From: BMS3BBIN04 sp964552465 | GTDB lineage: Bacteria > Electryoneota > Electryoneia > Electryoneales > Electryoneaceae | Length of the DNA: 64,000 nucleotides | Direction: 5' to 3' | Assembly (NCBI GenBank): GCA_964552465.1 | Contig: CAZKGR010000006.1 | Location: forward strand, 62,001-126,000 | Shown: piece by piece, positions 53,188-62,400 of the stretch | Layout: every line of letters begins with the position of its first letter | Position numbering within the stretch: position 1 is the stretch's first letter | Translations under genes and position numbers: made by a program | The notes under the pieces: generated by a model | Told to the model about the DNA's origin: nothing | Database searches by the model: none | Seen by the model: only the letters and a program-made list of their open reading frames with translations

Positions 53188-55160
53188 GTTCATCAGATAC
53201 GCATAGCGAGATTGCGAACAAACGAAAATGGTTCTCCTTGAATGATTGGAGAACTTCGCTGATCGTATTTACTGGATCGTTGCTGATCCGACTTGTATAT
53301 CTGATAAGTCTGGGCGATGATCCGTGGTTGCATCATCCGATAGTAGATGAGATTGCATATCGCAATATGGCACTGGCGTTAGTCAATGGTGCGCCTGACT
53401 TGTATCCGTTCTTCCGTCCTCCGTTGTGGCCATTGGTCCTCTCCCTCTGGTATTTGATAACAGGAACAGATGCGGGATTCTTTGGTGTTCGCATTCTAAG
53501 CTCTGTGGTCAGCTCGCTAGCAATGGTATCCGGTTTCCGGATAGCGGAAATGTTGTTTGGACGTCGGAATGCCTGGATCACGACTATAATCAGCGCGACC
53601 TGCGGAGTTGCACTTCATCTTAATACTACCGGTCTGGCGACATCGCTGTTCACTTTGTTCACGTTAGAAGCAGTTCGTCTGACATTACACGCACACGAAC
53701 ACGAAGACAACACACACACCGCATTCCCTGCTGGTCTGATGTGGGGTTTGACGGCACTGACACGCCCCAACGCGTTGGCTGGGGCTGTAATCTCAGCCAT
53801 CTGGCTGAGTTGGCCGATATTGCGGAAGATGATAAAGAGTGATTTTCACTCGTGGTCACGGCCAGTTTGGCTGTTATTAGGTGTTGTACTGGTCATCGCT
53901 CCGATCGCGACGTTGAACTGGGTACACGGTGATGATTTCGCCGGGATATCTACCAACGGCGGGATCAACTTCTACCTTGGCAACAATCCTTACGCTGACG
54001 GTTTAAGCCCCCTCCATCCCGACCTCGGTCCTGACTGGGCACCGGCGGAAGTAGAAGAATGGTCTTCATTCCAGGCAGGGAAGCCTTTGTCGCCGTCTCA
54101 ATCTTCAACCTGGTACTATGTCGAAGGGATGCGTTACTGGATTGAACATCCTGTAGACGCTACTGTGCTATGGCTGAAAAAACTAATGATCACGCTAGGC
54201 GGTACTGAGACCAGCAATAACGGTGATTGGCGGTTTTTCGCTGAACGTAGATGGATGCTTCGCATTCTGCTGCTGAATGGATTCTGGTGGATTGCGCCTG
54301 TTGGACTCGTCGGATTTATGGTAATGCGACGTGATCCACGAACTGTCTACCTCGGGATTCTCGTCGCAGTGAACATCCTGGTTATCTCCGCGTTTTTTGT
54401 CGCCTCACGGTTCCGTATCCCATTTATTCCGCTGATTATTCCCTTTGCTGTGCATGCGATTTGGATTATGACCCAAAAAGATCATCGCCGCCGCGCGTTC
54501 AAGGTTGCGGTCGCATCCATCATACTTATCCTCGGACTGAATTTGGGCGCAAGACCATTCGCTCAAACAGAGAATTTTGCGTATGGGCACCTTGTTTACG
54601 GCATGCTCTACGTACAAGAGAATGATCGGGAATCAGCGACACAAGAATTCACGCGAGCGCTGGATTACAGTTCGAATACACCCTTGGCGAATCTTTATCT
54701 GGCAGAATCATCAATGACCCGGGGTGATTTTCACTCAGCCATTGATTTTCTCCGACGCGAGAATCGAATCAAACCCAAGTACAGAGCCTACCGCGCGTTG
54801 GGGATATGCTTTCGTCAGATCGATATGCACGATTCGGCGCGTGTCGCCTTTGGTAACGCCTACGTGATGAATCCGAGCGAGGACGCGCTACGACATGCAT
54901 ATTCAGAGGAAATCGGCGAATTAGCCATTCAACGGATGGAGGCGGGTGAGTTCGTGCGTTCAGCCGAGCTTTTCCATGAAGCAATGGATATTTCGCCGGA
55001 AAACCCGTTCTTCAGCTTCGGTCTGGCAGGGGCTATGTGGGCAGATGGTAAACTATTGCAGGCAGATCAACTTATCGATTCATTGCTGTCAGTTCACCCT
55101 GAGTTTGTCCCAGCTCGGCAATGGAAAGAACAGGGCTGGCGTCCAGAGCAACAACCCTGA
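53184..55160 (+). CDS. Membrane glycosyltransferase (PMT/ArnT type) with C-terminal TPR
   Basis: This 658-residue protein has about 11-12 transmembrane helices over residues 20-460. The first periplasmic loop holds HHPIVDEIAYRNMA with the acidic residue expected for a GT-C polyprenyl-phosphate-sugar transferase, followed by PPLWPLVLSLW. Residues 480-650 form TPR-like helices (ATQEFTRALDYSSNTPLANLY, DFHSAIDFLRRENRIKP, FVRSAELFHEAMDISPEN). It likely transfers a lipid-linked sugar to protein or lipid at the periplasmic face. ATG 53184 overlaps the stop of the tiny membrane gene; a TTG-started extension to 53109 is unlikely. Confidence 0.75.
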   Translation: MSSSDTHSEIANKRKWFSLNDWRTSLIVFTGSLLIRLVYLISLGDDPWLHHPIVDEIAYRNMALALVNGAPDLYPFFRPPLWPLVLSLWYLITGTDAGFFGVRILSSVVSSLAMVSGFRIAEMLFGRRNAWITTIISATCGVALHLNTTGLATSLFTLFTLEAVRLTLHAHEHEDNTHTAFPAGLMWGLTALTRPNALAGAVISAIWLSWPILRKMIKSDFHSWSRPVWLLLGVVLVIAPIATLNWVHGDDFAGISTNGGINFYLGNNPYADGLSPLHPDLGPDWAPAEVEEWSSFQAGKPLSPSQSSTWYYVEGMRYWIEHPVDATVLWLKKLMITLGGTETSNNGDWRFFAERRWMLRILLLNGFWWIAPVGLVGFMVMRRDPRTVYLGILVAVNILVISAFFVASRFRIPFIPLIIPFAVHAIWIMTQKDHRRRAFKVAVASIILILGLNLGARPFAQTENFAYGHLVYGMLYVQENDRESATQEFTRALDYSSNTPLANLYLAESSMTRGDFHSAIDFLRRENRIKPKYRAYRALGICFRQIDMHDSARVAFGNAYVMNPSEDALRHAYSEEIGELAIQRMEAGEFVRSAELFHEAMDISPENPFFSFGLAGAMWADGKLLQADQLIDSLLSVHPEFVPARQWKEQGWRPEQQP

Positions 55161-55169
55161 TAATGGTTT

Positions 55170-55559
55170 CTATCGTTCGAATGCGTGTAGTGGTGGATCA
55201 GAAGCAGTTACAGGTTTAGCATTCCCTTCATCATCCAACGCAACGAATGTGCAAGTCGTCCGCACGACGATATCATCACGAACAAGACCGAGGATGTCGA
55301 AAGTGATGCTGGTCCGTCCGATGGTTGGCTTGCACGCCTCAAAATGAACGATCTCCCCCACCTTCACCGGCTTCTTGAACAGGATTTCACTGAACTTGAC
55401 CGTGACCACATGCATTTCGCCTGTCCAGGTCCGCGCGAAGATCGCACCGGCTTCGTCCAGCCAACCCATCATGATCCCGCCAAACAGACTGCCGTGCGTC
55501 CCCACATCTTTCGTCATGCACATTTGCGCTGTGATCGGATATCGTTGTTCTAATGGCAT
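55170..55559 (-). CDS. Hotdog-fold acyl-CoA thioesterase
   Basis: This 129-residue cytosolic protein is of the YciA/acyl-CoA hydrolase hotdog family. Marks are GTHGSLFGGIMMGWLDEAGAI (catalytic acidic residue and helix), VVTVKFSEILFKKPVKVGEIV, and TFVALDDEGNAKPV at the C-terminus. It hydrolyses acyl-CoA, often short- or medium-chain. Convergent with the glycosyltransferase gene, 9 bases apart, and divergent from the flavodiiron gene. AGGA lies 7 bases upstream of ATG 55559. Confidence 0.9.
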   Translation of the reverse strand: MPLEQRYPITAQMCMTKDVGTHGSLFGGIMMGWLDEAGAIFARTWTGEMHVVTVKFSEILFKKPVKVGEIVHFEACKPTIGRTSITFDILGLVRDDIVVRTTCTFVALDDEGNAKPVTASDPPLHAFER

Positions 55560-55732
55560 TTGGTTGTCCTGTCGCTAAGGTGGAAGTGAATCATCCAGTG
55601 TGTACTGTATGGAAGATTCTGGAAGCAGGAGCGCAGAACCTGGTCGGACAATCGTCTCCACGAGAAAACGCCCTCACTGCCGTGATGAACTACTTTTAGC
55701 GTATCGAAACAAACCAATGCTACGGAGATGTC

Positions 55733-56938
55733 ATGAGTACCCCATTCAAAGCTCGTGAAATTGCTGAAAATGTCTATTGGGTTGGAGCTATCGACTGGGA
55801 ACTGGCTGAGTTCCACGGATACGCGACACCTCACGGCACTACATACAACGCGTATCTCATTCTCGCCGATAAAATCACTTTGATTGACACGGTCAAGGCG
55901 AAGTACACCGACGAACTGTTGTCCCGAATCGAATCAGTAATTCATCCCTCCCGGATAGATTATATCGTCTCGAATCACTCAGAACTCGACCACTCCGGCG
56001 CATTGCCGAAAGTTCTGGAGGTGACACAACCTGAGGCGGTTTATGCATCGCCAAAGGGTGTTCAGGCCATCGAAAAGCATTTTCACGAGGATTACAACCT
56101 CGTAGCCGTCAAGGACGGTGACACTCTTGATCTTGGCAACATGCAGTTACAATTCATGCTCACGAGCATGGTTCATTGGCCGGACAGCATGTTCAGCTTC
56201 CTCGATCACGGCAAGCTGCTGTTCTCCAACGATGCGTTCGGGATGCACCATGCATCGTCCGCACTCTGGACCGACGAGCTCTTCCCCGGCTTGGTTGAAA
56301 CGGAGACGAAGAACTACTTCGCGAACATCCTGTGGTTGACTTCCAAAGCGGTGCAGAAAGTCTTCAAGGGCTTGGAGAAGAAAGAAATCGAACCGTCGAT
56401 CATTTTACCTGACCACGGTCCCGGTTGGCGGAAGGATGTTGATAAACCACTGAACTGGTACCGTAATTGGGCTGAAGGTGTCAAAGATCCGAAGAAAGCT
56501 GTGATCTTGTTTGACACAATGTGGGGGTCAACGGCGAAAATGGCGCGGGCCATCGCGGACGGTCTGAGCGAAGGTGGAATGGCAGTCAGCATGCTGCCGA
56601 TGGCTAAAACAGAGCGTGCGAAAGTCGCGCTGGAATGCCTGGACGCGTCCCTGTTGCTGGTCGGTAGCCCAACGTTGAACGGCGGTCTGTATCCGACAAT
56701 AGCGGACTCGTTAACCTACATCAGCGGACTCAATCCGGGTAAACCGCGAATCAAGGGTGCGGTATTCGGTTCTTACGGCTGGTCAGGTAGCGTGTACAAA
56801 AAGCTGATCGGGCAGTTGGACGACATGGGTGTTGATATCGTTGACGATCCCCATACCACGCAATACGTCCCAACGTCAGATGATCTTGTAGCTTGTCACC
56901 AATATGGTGAATCACTGGCAAAGAGCTGCACGGTGTAG
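55733..56938 (+). CDS. Flavodiiron protein (FprA family)
   Basis: This 401-residue cytosolic flavoprotein detoxifies O2 or NO under low-oxygen conditions. The N-terminal metallo-beta-lactamase-like domain has diiron ligands in NHSELDHSG, TSMVHWPDSM, SNDAFGMHH and PDHGPGW. The C-terminal flavodoxin domain (about 250-400) has the FMN loop DTMWGSTAKMA and GSPTLNGGLYP, with SYGWSG. All ligand residues are present, so it should be active. No rubredoxin domain is attached. Terminator 57089-57117 follows. Confidence 0.95.
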   Translation: MSTPFKAREIAENVYWVGAIDWELAEFHGYATPHGTTYNAYLILADKITLIDTVKAKYTDELLSRIESVIHPSRIDYIVSNHSELDHSGALPKVLEVTQPEAVYASPKGVQAIEKHFHEDYNLVAVKDGDTLDLGNMQLQFMLTSMVHWPDSMFSFLDHGKLLFSNDAFGMHHASSALWTDELFPGLVETETKNYFANILWLTSKAVQKVFKGLEKKEIEPSIILPDHGPGWRKDVDKPLNWYRNWAEGVKDPKKAVILFDTMWGSTAKMARAIADGLSEGGMAVSMLPMAKTERAKVALECLDASLLLVGSPTLNGGLYPTIADSLTYISGLNPGKPRIKGAVFGSYGWSGSVYKKLIGQLDDMGVDIVDDPHTTQYVPTSDDLVACHQYGESLAKSCTV

Positions 56939-56940
56939 AA

Positions 56941-57055
56941 TGTCATTCTGACCGCAGGGGAAGAAAATCGTACTAAGCCGTTGATTTAGCACAAGTAGCA
57001 ACACGCTTCATAGCTTGATCTTCTTCATCCGTCAACTGCCGGAGTCAGAATGACC
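56941..57055. repeat. Inverted-repeat element, possibly a MITE or dispersed palindrome
   Basis: An 11-bp perfect inverted repeat (GTCATTCTGAC at 56942-56952, GTCAGAATGAC at 57044-57054) encloses about 90 bases. TGTCATTCTGA-type ends recur in dispersed repeats in many environmental bacteria. Only one copy is visible here. Confidence 0.45.
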
Positions 57056-57088
57056 CATCAAGCATCAGGGTTCGTCCTCAAACTGAAC

Positions 57089-57117
57089 GGGGACATCCAG
57101 CAAATCTGGATGTCCCC
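57089..57117 (+). terminator. Terminator of the flavodiiron gene
   Basis: GGGGACATCCAG and CTGGATGTCCCC form a perfect 12-bp stem with a 5-base loop, followed by CTTTTTATTG. Its T-tract is on the plus strand; it may also stop dnaK readthrough. Confidence 0.85.
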
Positions 57118-57147
57118 CTTTTTATTGCTCAAGACTCAGGACTAGAG

Positions 57148-59073
57148 TTACTTGTTGTCGTCCTCATCGACGACTTCGTAGTCAGCGGTTTCGACATCGT
57201 CATCGTCTGCGGGTTCCGCACCAGGCTGCTCACCGGCAGCGTTCGGATCGAATCCTTCGGCACCAGGCTGACCTTCACCCTGCTGGTACATACGGGTCGA
57301 GACGTCGCTCCACGTCTTGGTCAAGTCTTCGTTAGCTGACTTGATCATCTCGAGGTTGTCTTCCTTCAACGCCTTCTCGAGCGCTTCAACCTTTTCCTCA
57401 AGCTGCTTGCGGTCATCTTCGGAGATCTGCTCTTTCAGCTCTTCGAGTTGCTTGCGAGTCTGGTGGGCTTTGCCATCAGCTTCGTTACGCAGGTCGATTT
57501 CCTCGCGACGAACCTTGTCTTCGTCGGCATGCTTCTTGGCATCGTCCTTCATCTTGTCAATGTCTTCCTTGGACAAACCGGAGGATGCTTCGATCTTGAT
57601 CGACTGCTCTTTACCAGTGGCTTTGTCCTTGGCGGAGACGGACAGGATGCCGTTCGCATCGATGTCAAAAGCGACCTCAACCTGCGGCACACCTCGCGGC
57701 GCGGACGGTAGTCCCGTCAACTGGAAACGTCCGATGGTTTTGTTGTCTGGCGCCATCTGGCGTTCACCCTGCAGCACGTGAATGTCAACCGTGGTCTGGT
57801 TGTCTGCCGCTGTCGAGAACACCTCTTCACGCTTCACCGGGATGGTAGTGTTGGCGTCGATCAAACGGGTCATCACTCCGCCGAGGGTTTCAATACCTAG
57901 TGACAGCGGGGTAACGTCGAGCAGGACCACATCCTGCACATCACCGCCCAGAATACCGCCCTGGATGGCCGCACCGATAGCGACAACTTCGTCCGGATTC
58001 ACGCCTTTGTGCGGTTTGCGACCAAAGAATTTCTCGACAGCTTCCTGGATTGCTGGAATACGTGTCGATCCACCAACGAGAATGACTTCGTCAATTTCGC
58101 TAACGTTCATCTTCGCGTCTTTAACTGCCACCTTGCATGGGTCGATGCTGCGGTCAATCAGGTCAGCGCACAGGCTCTCAAACTTGCTGCGACTCAGGTT
58201 CAGGTCAAGATGCTTCGGGCCTTCCTGTGTCGCGGTAATAAACGGGAGGTTGATCTGTGTCTGCGTTGCGCTGGACAATTCGATCTTGGCCTTCTCCGCG
58301 GCTTCCTTGAGCCTTTGCAGCGCCATCTTGTCCTTACGCAGGTCGATGGCGTTTTCCTTCTTGAACTCATCGGCGAGCCAGTCTATAACACGTTGGTCAA
58401 AATCGTCACCACCGAGGTGCGTATCGCCATTGGTGGACTTCACTTCGAATACGCCATCACCGATCTCGAGAATCGAGATGTCAAACGTTCCACCGCCGAG
58501 GTCATAGACAGCAATGCGCTCATCTATTTTCTTGTCAAGCCCATATGCCAGGGAGGCTGCGGTCGGCTCGTTGATAATGCGATCAACTTTTAGTCCAGCG
58601 ATCTCGCCAGCGTCTTTTGTCGCCTGACGTTGAGCGTCGTTGAAGTAGGCTGGGACCGTGATGACTGCGCGTTCAACCTTTTCCCCGAGATAATCTTCCG
58701 CTGCCTGCTTCAGCTTCTGCAAGGTCATTGCGCTGATTTCTGGCGGTGTGTAACTCTTGTCTTCGATCTTAACCTGGACGAGTTCGTTACCATTGCCGAC
58801 GACCTTATACGGGACTTCAGATGTTTCTGTGCCGACTTCATCGATCTTACGGCCCATAAAGCGCTTGATCGAGGCGATAGTGTTTTCCGGGTTGGTGATC
58901 GCCTGACGTTTTGCAGGTGCACCGACCAGACGTTCTCCGCTCTTCGCAAATGCGACTACTGATGGCGTGGTGCGTGCGCCTTCAGCGTTCTGAATGACAA
59001 CCGGTTCGCCGCCTTCCATCACAGATACGACGGAGTTTGTGGTACCAAGGTCAATGCCGATAATCTTGCTCAT
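57148..59073 (-). CDS. dnaK: Chaperone DnaK (Hsp70)
   Basis: This 641-residue cytosolic ATP-dependent chaperone has the ATPase N-domain IIGIDLGTTNSVVSV, VITVPAYFNDAQRQATKDAGEIAGL, IYDLGGGTFDISIL-type strands, and the VGGSTRIPAIQ block. The substrate-binding domain (about 385-500) is followed by the lid. The tail is acidic and ends DDDDVETADYEVVDEDDNK. ATG 59073 has AGAGGAAG upstream. No dnaJ or grpE is adjacent, so dnaK stands alone. A cluster of DnaA boxes lies further upstream (59229-59280). Confidence 0.98.
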   Translation of the reverse strand: MSKIIGIDLGTTNSVVSVMEGGEPVVIQNAEGARTTPSVVAFAKSGERLVGAPAKRQAITNPENTIASIKRFMGRKIDEVGTETSEVPYKVVGNGNELVQVKIEDKSYTPPEISAMTLQKLKQAAEDYLGEKVERAVITVPAYFNDAQRQATKDAGEIAGLKVDRIINEPTAASLAYGLDKKIDERIAVYDLGGGTFDISILEIGDGVFEVKSTNGDTHLGGDDFDQRVIDWLADEFKKENAIDLRKDKMALQRLKEAAEKAKIELSSATQTQINLPFITATQEGPKHLDLNLSRSKFESLCADLIDRSIDPCKVAVKDAKMNVSEIDEVILVGGSTRIPAIQEAVEKFFGRKPHKGVNPDEVVAIGAAIQGGILGGDVQDVVLLDVTPLSLGIETLGGVMTRLIDANTTIPVKREEVFSTAADNQTTVDIHVLQGERQMAPDNKTIGRFQLTGLPSAPRGVPQVEVAFDIDANGILSVSAKDKATGKEQSIKIEASSGLSKEDIDKMKDDAKKHADEDKVRREEIDLRNEADGKAHQTRKQLEELKEQISEDDRKQLEEKVEALEKALKEDNLEMIKSANEDLTKTWSDVSTRMYQQGEGQPGAEGFDPNAAGEQPGAEPADDDDVETADYEVVDEDDNK

Positions 59074-59228
59074 GACTTCCTCTACAGGGTTCTATGTGTT
59101 TATGTGTTGTCTTCAAGTTATGGATCAGGGACGTGAGCGAAAATCGCGTACTTCGCCCGTCGCTCGCCTTGTAAGCAACCGACGTGCCAGAGTTTAATCA
59201 AGCCTCCTGTAAAAGGGGATATTTTCAT

Positions 59229-59280
59229 TGTGGATAAGAAGTCATTGATGGAAAATACCTATCCACCCTACTTATCCACA
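59229..59280. promoter_or_regulatory. Cluster of DnaA boxes
   Basis: Perfect TTATCCACA boxes occur at 59272-59280 (plus) and 59229-59237 (minus, as TGTGGATAA), with an imperfect CTATCCACC at 59259-59267. Such grouping can mark an origin or a DnaA-regulated promoter. Confidence 0.6.
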
Positions 59281-59424
59281 CAATAAGCGTATGTATTTCA
59301 AGGTGTTACCAGTGCAGTTCGAGAGGTTGTGAAAACCCAACATCTCTCAATCATCACAGAGTGTCTGTGTTTGAGCTCTAAGGAACTCTTGGGTCTTGCG
59401 ATTAGCAGTTCGAATATAAAGAGA

Positions 59425-59449
59425 AATCCCTGCCAGAACGGCAGGGATT
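59425..59449 (-). terminator. Terminator of the frameshifted secreted-protein gene
   Basis: AATCCCTGCC and GGCAGGGATT form a 10-bp stem with a 5-base loop, followed on the minus strand by TTTCTCTTTATATTC. Confidence 0.8.
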
Positions 59450-59487
59450 GGCAGTGTGAAAATGTGTTTGTAGCAGCGGAATTCAGC

Positions 59488-60341
59488 TTACCAGAGCATC
59501 ATCGCGAGGATCAGTGACGGTCTGGATGAACTGTAGTTCTTGATCTCGAGTTGGAACTTGTCGCCGCCATCGTTCTCATACACGAGAACTGGGATCTTAT
59601 CGGTCTGTGTATCCGAGTCCAGCTCATTGTCGTATCGATCATAAAGTGTGAGATCGGCGTCGCTGCAGTTGTCGTCTCCTGCGCCCAATACGATGTTCAA
59701 GCCGTCGACCAAGTGCATGTTTGTGATCGTGACACTCTCGCCGGATCCCAGCGGAGAACCGAACAGAGCCCATTGGTTGGGTGTGTCGATAAAGGCCAGA
59801 TCGTCAGCCAATTCGCTCTCAGCAGAGTCAGCAGTCCTGTATCTACGCATGTGGTAAGCTGATCCAGGTCCAGATCTACCCCATCTTCCTGCATAAGCAC
59901 AAGGCTGCAAAAGCTGGATACATCGGCAGAATACAGCTTAACCGTTACAGTATACTGGCCGCTTTTCCCGGGCGAAAACTCGAGCATGGGATTCGCGTCG
60001 GTTTCTGTATCTGCCAGTATTGAATTGCCTTTCGAGTCGTAGATAGTCAGGTCAACATCGGTAGCGTCGTCATCTCCTGCAGCCATGATTATGTAAGAAG
60101 TTCCAGAATAAAAATCTGCAGACCAACTGATTTCTTCGCCGACATCGAAGAGTGCGCCCATGATGCTAACACCAGGCATGTATCCGACATCATCCATAAG
60201 CAGCTCAACCAGCCCGGAATTCACCATGATTCTGTCCATGGCTTGTTTCATGTACTTGCCGGGAGTCCAACTGCTGATTTGGGCGAATGCAGGCAATGCA
60301 AGCATGAACACTGCGAGAAAAACGATAAGTACTCGCCTCAT
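59488..60341 (-). pseudogene. Frameshifted secreted protein with two PPC-like domains
   Basis: The first frame (start 60341, with GAGGGG upstream) encodes a signal peptide cut before QISSW. A first domain with IIMAAGDDDATDVDLTIYD, DTETDA and SGQYTVTVKLYSADVSS follows. It then drifts into unrelated sequence after about 59840. A second frame picks up there and continues LADDLAFIDTP, VLGAGDDNCSDADLTLYDRY and QTDK to a stop at 59488. The two parts are a clear internal duplication of a pre-peptidase C-terminal-like beta-sandwich. A one-base shift near 59830-59860 splits what should be one protein of about 283 residues. No slippery heptamer is visible, so it is either a mutation or an assembly error. 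Function unknown; likely an extracytoplasmic binding module. Confidence 0.75.
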
Positions 60342-60483
60342 GATCATCCCCTCTGTATGGTCGTTATGATCGGTACTTCAGCACTCTCACTGTGTAGTTT
60401 CGCAGATTTTGAAAATGTATCGTTACTCGGTTCACAAAACAAGGACTTTCGGTCATTGTTGTTGCCAACCGTTCGCGATGTAT

Positions 60484-61140
60484 TTACTCCCAGTCCTTTT
60501 TAGTCTCGATGGTACGTAGTAGAAACGGAGTTTCAGCAATTCCTGGACGGTCAGGGAACTGTGCTATCAGTGCTGATAGAAGCTGGTCCAGTTCAGCGAT
60601 TGGGACTCCTACTCGAATAGAACCGCGAAGGTGGCTGTACAACTGCCGAGAGCGGTTTTTCATCGCGAGCACGGCGACGGTCCCTATTTCGCGAGTCTGC
60701 ATGTCCAACCCTCCACGCGCCAGTACTTTGCCGTATCCTTCGGCAATCATCCAGCTACCCAACTCGGGACTATTACCGCTAATATATTCGCGGACACGAT
60801 CGGACATTGCCCCATATACGTGTTGAAAGGTAACTTCACCACGTATTAACCAATCGTCCCAGCCGGCTGATTCGAACAGCGCCTTATCCTCTTCCCCAGC
60901 CGGCCAGATGTTCTCCAAAGTTGCTGTAGCTTCCAGTGCGGTAGCGTAACCGTCATGGAGATAGGTTTGCAGAAGAATTTCGTAGAGAGCACGTCTACCT
61001 ACTCCCACGTCCTTCAGCTCACGGATGAGTTTCGTGGTTAACGGTGTCATTTGTGCGACCGTTGATGCGGCCAGCACACCGAGTTTGATCGCGTGTTGAC
61101 GCGCACTGGGATCAGGCAGGTTGTTGGTATGGTCACTCAT
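60484..61140 (-). CDS. Carboxymuconolactone decarboxylase-like (CMD/AhpD fold) protein
   Basis: This 218-residue cytosolic protein is all-helical, with two CMD-type halves (about 30-90 and 110-200). The N-half has RRALYEILLQTYLHDGYATALEA and the C-half has LGSWMIAEGYGKVLARGGLDMQTREIGTVAVLA. The CxxC of peroxidase-active AhpD proteins is absent, so it is not an AhpD peroxidase. A decarboxylase or isomerase-like function in aromatic metabolism is possible, but the active-site residues are not certain. It stands alone between a TPR gene and the frameshifted gene. Confidence 0.75.
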   Translation of the reverse strand: MSDHTNNLPDPSARQHAIKLGVLAASTVAQMTPLTTKLIRELKDVGVGRRALYEILLQTYLHDGYATALEATATLENIWPAGEEDKALFESAGWDDWLIRGEVTFQHVYGAMSDRVREYISGNSPELGSWMIAEGYGKVLARGGLDMQTREIGTVAVLAMKNRSRQLYSHLRGSIRVGVPIAELDQLLSALIAQFPDRPGIAETPFLLRTIETKKDWE

Positions 61141-61210
61141 GTCTTTTCGATATGCAGGTGAAAGAATCGCGCGAAAGGTACAACTTGTGATACGTCCTGA
61201 GCATATGAAA

Positions 61211-61241
61211 AAACGCCCCGTTGAATCTCAACGGGGCGTTT
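61211..61241 (-). terminator. Terminator of the TPR protein gene
   Basis: AAACGCCCCGTTGA and TCAACGGGGCGTTT form a perfect 14-bp stem with a 3-base loop, 24 bases after the gene's stop on the minus strand and followed by TTTTCATATG. Confidence 0.9.
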
Positions 61242-61264
61242 GAAAATGTTGTATCAGCGAACGA

Positions 61265-62278
61265 TCAGAACTTTTCGTTCAGGATGTCGATCTGGTACTG
61301 CGCAGGTTGACGGTAGATACGATCGTTCATCGCCTTCTCGTAAGCAGCAATGGCCGGATCCTTCTGGCCCAGGTGCTCACGTGCCCAACCCAACTCAAAC
61401 CATGCTGGTGCGTAATTGGCGTTAATAGCAACGGCATTTTCAGCAGCCGCAGCGGCTTTTGAGTAAGAGCCGATTTTATTCAGATACTCAGCATGCGCGG
61501 TGTGATACTTGTATTTGCGCGGCTCAAGCTCCGTTGCTTGATTGACAGCATTTGCGGCTTCCTGGAACTGGCCCATCCCACCGTATGCCTTGCCCATGTT
61601 GTAATAGGCATCAGCGTTCGTAGCATCGAGTTCCACCGCCTGCTGATACGAGGCGACGGCGCGGTCGTAGTTCTTCTGATAGTAGTAGGCTAACCCTAAA
61701 CCACCGAAAGCTTTTGACCGATCTTTAGCAGCCCCGTCTGTAACCTGCACTCCGCGCTGAAAGACTTCCACTGCCTCCGCGAACTGACGCTTGCGGATTA
61801 GAATAGTCCCTTTGGCTGTGTAGGCCTTGACATAGGAGCCGTTAAGTTGGATCGCCTTGGTGAAAGCCTGTTCAGCCTCCTCCAGCTGTTTATTCGACGG
61901 GTATGCCACGCCGAGCATATAAAATGTTTTGGGTTCGAGCGGATTCAGCCTGCTCGATTCTTCCAAAGAGGCAATAGCGGACGTATAGTTCCGCTGCTGG
62001 AAGAATTGGCGGCCTTCGTTGTACAACGAGATAGCACGTGATTTCGACTCGGCATCCGCCTGGTTGAACGCATCAATCAACGTCTTGATTTCAGCACCGA
62101 GGGCTTCATACTGCGCCTTGAGAGTTTCGTACTCTTCTGGCGTGGCATTCGCCATCTGTTCTTTCAGTGCATCATGCTGCGCCATTTTTTCATCGATCTC
62201 AGGAGTCTGTGCGTTTACAAGTCCAGCGCTCAGTGCCAGCACCAGGATCGCGAGTATGGTGAATGTGAACCGTTTCAT
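61265..62278 (-). CDS. Exported TPR protein
   Basis: This 337-residue exported protein has a signal peptide cut before QTPEID and a short coiled-coil (about 25-75; QHDALKEQMANATPEEYE). At least six TPR units span about 80-320 (SAIASLEESSRLNPLEPKTF, EEAEQAFTKAIQLNGSYVKA, DRAVASYQQAVELDATNADA, QEAANAVNQATELEPRKYKY, SKAAAAAENAVAINANYAPA, DPAIAAYEKAMNDRIYR). It likely serves as a periplasmic scaffold. ATG 62278 has an AGGGTAGAG site upstream. Terminator 61211-61241 closes it. Confidence 0.9.
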   Translation of the reverse strand: MKRFTFTILAILVLALSAGLVNAQTPEIDEKMAQHDALKEQMANATPEEYETLKAQYEALGAEIKTLIDAFNQADAESKSRAISLYNEGRQFFQQRNYTSAIASLEESSRLNPLEPKTFYMLGVAYPSNKQLEEAEQAFTKAIQLNGSYVKAYTAKGTILIRKRQFAEAVEVFQRGVQVTDGAAKDRSKAFGGLGLAYYYQKNYDRAVASYQQAVELDATNADAYYNMGKAYGGMGQFQEAANAVNQATELEPRKYKYHTAHAEYLNKIGSYSKAAAAAENAVAINANYAPAWFELGWAREHLGQKDPAIAAYEKAMNDRIYRQPAQYQIDILNEKF

Positions 62279-62400
62279 GAATCTCTACCCTGTGTCTTAA
62301 AACCGTTGTTTGTATATCGCGGCAAATATAGAACTCATCTATAATACCCGCAAGGTTCAGGTAGGGTTTCGCGAAATCGCTCCGATGTCAGCACATATGT

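Larger units (their letters stand above)
59074..59487. other. dnaK upstream region with DnaA boxes
   Basis: This 414-base gap lies between dnaK and the frameshifted gene, both on the minus strand. It contains three DnaA-type boxes (59229-59280), the terminator at 59425-59449, and presumably the dnaK promoter. No coding sequence or RNA gene is recognised. Confidence 0.6.

Noticed and set aside
59091..59117. Sigma-32-like CTTGAA...CACATAGA upstream of dnaK
   Set aside because: It would start transcription almost inside the ribosome site, and the -10 match is poor.
59830..59860. Programmed ribosomal frameshift in the PPC-like gene
   Set aside because: No slippery heptamer or clear downstream pseudoknot; mutation or sequence error is simpler.
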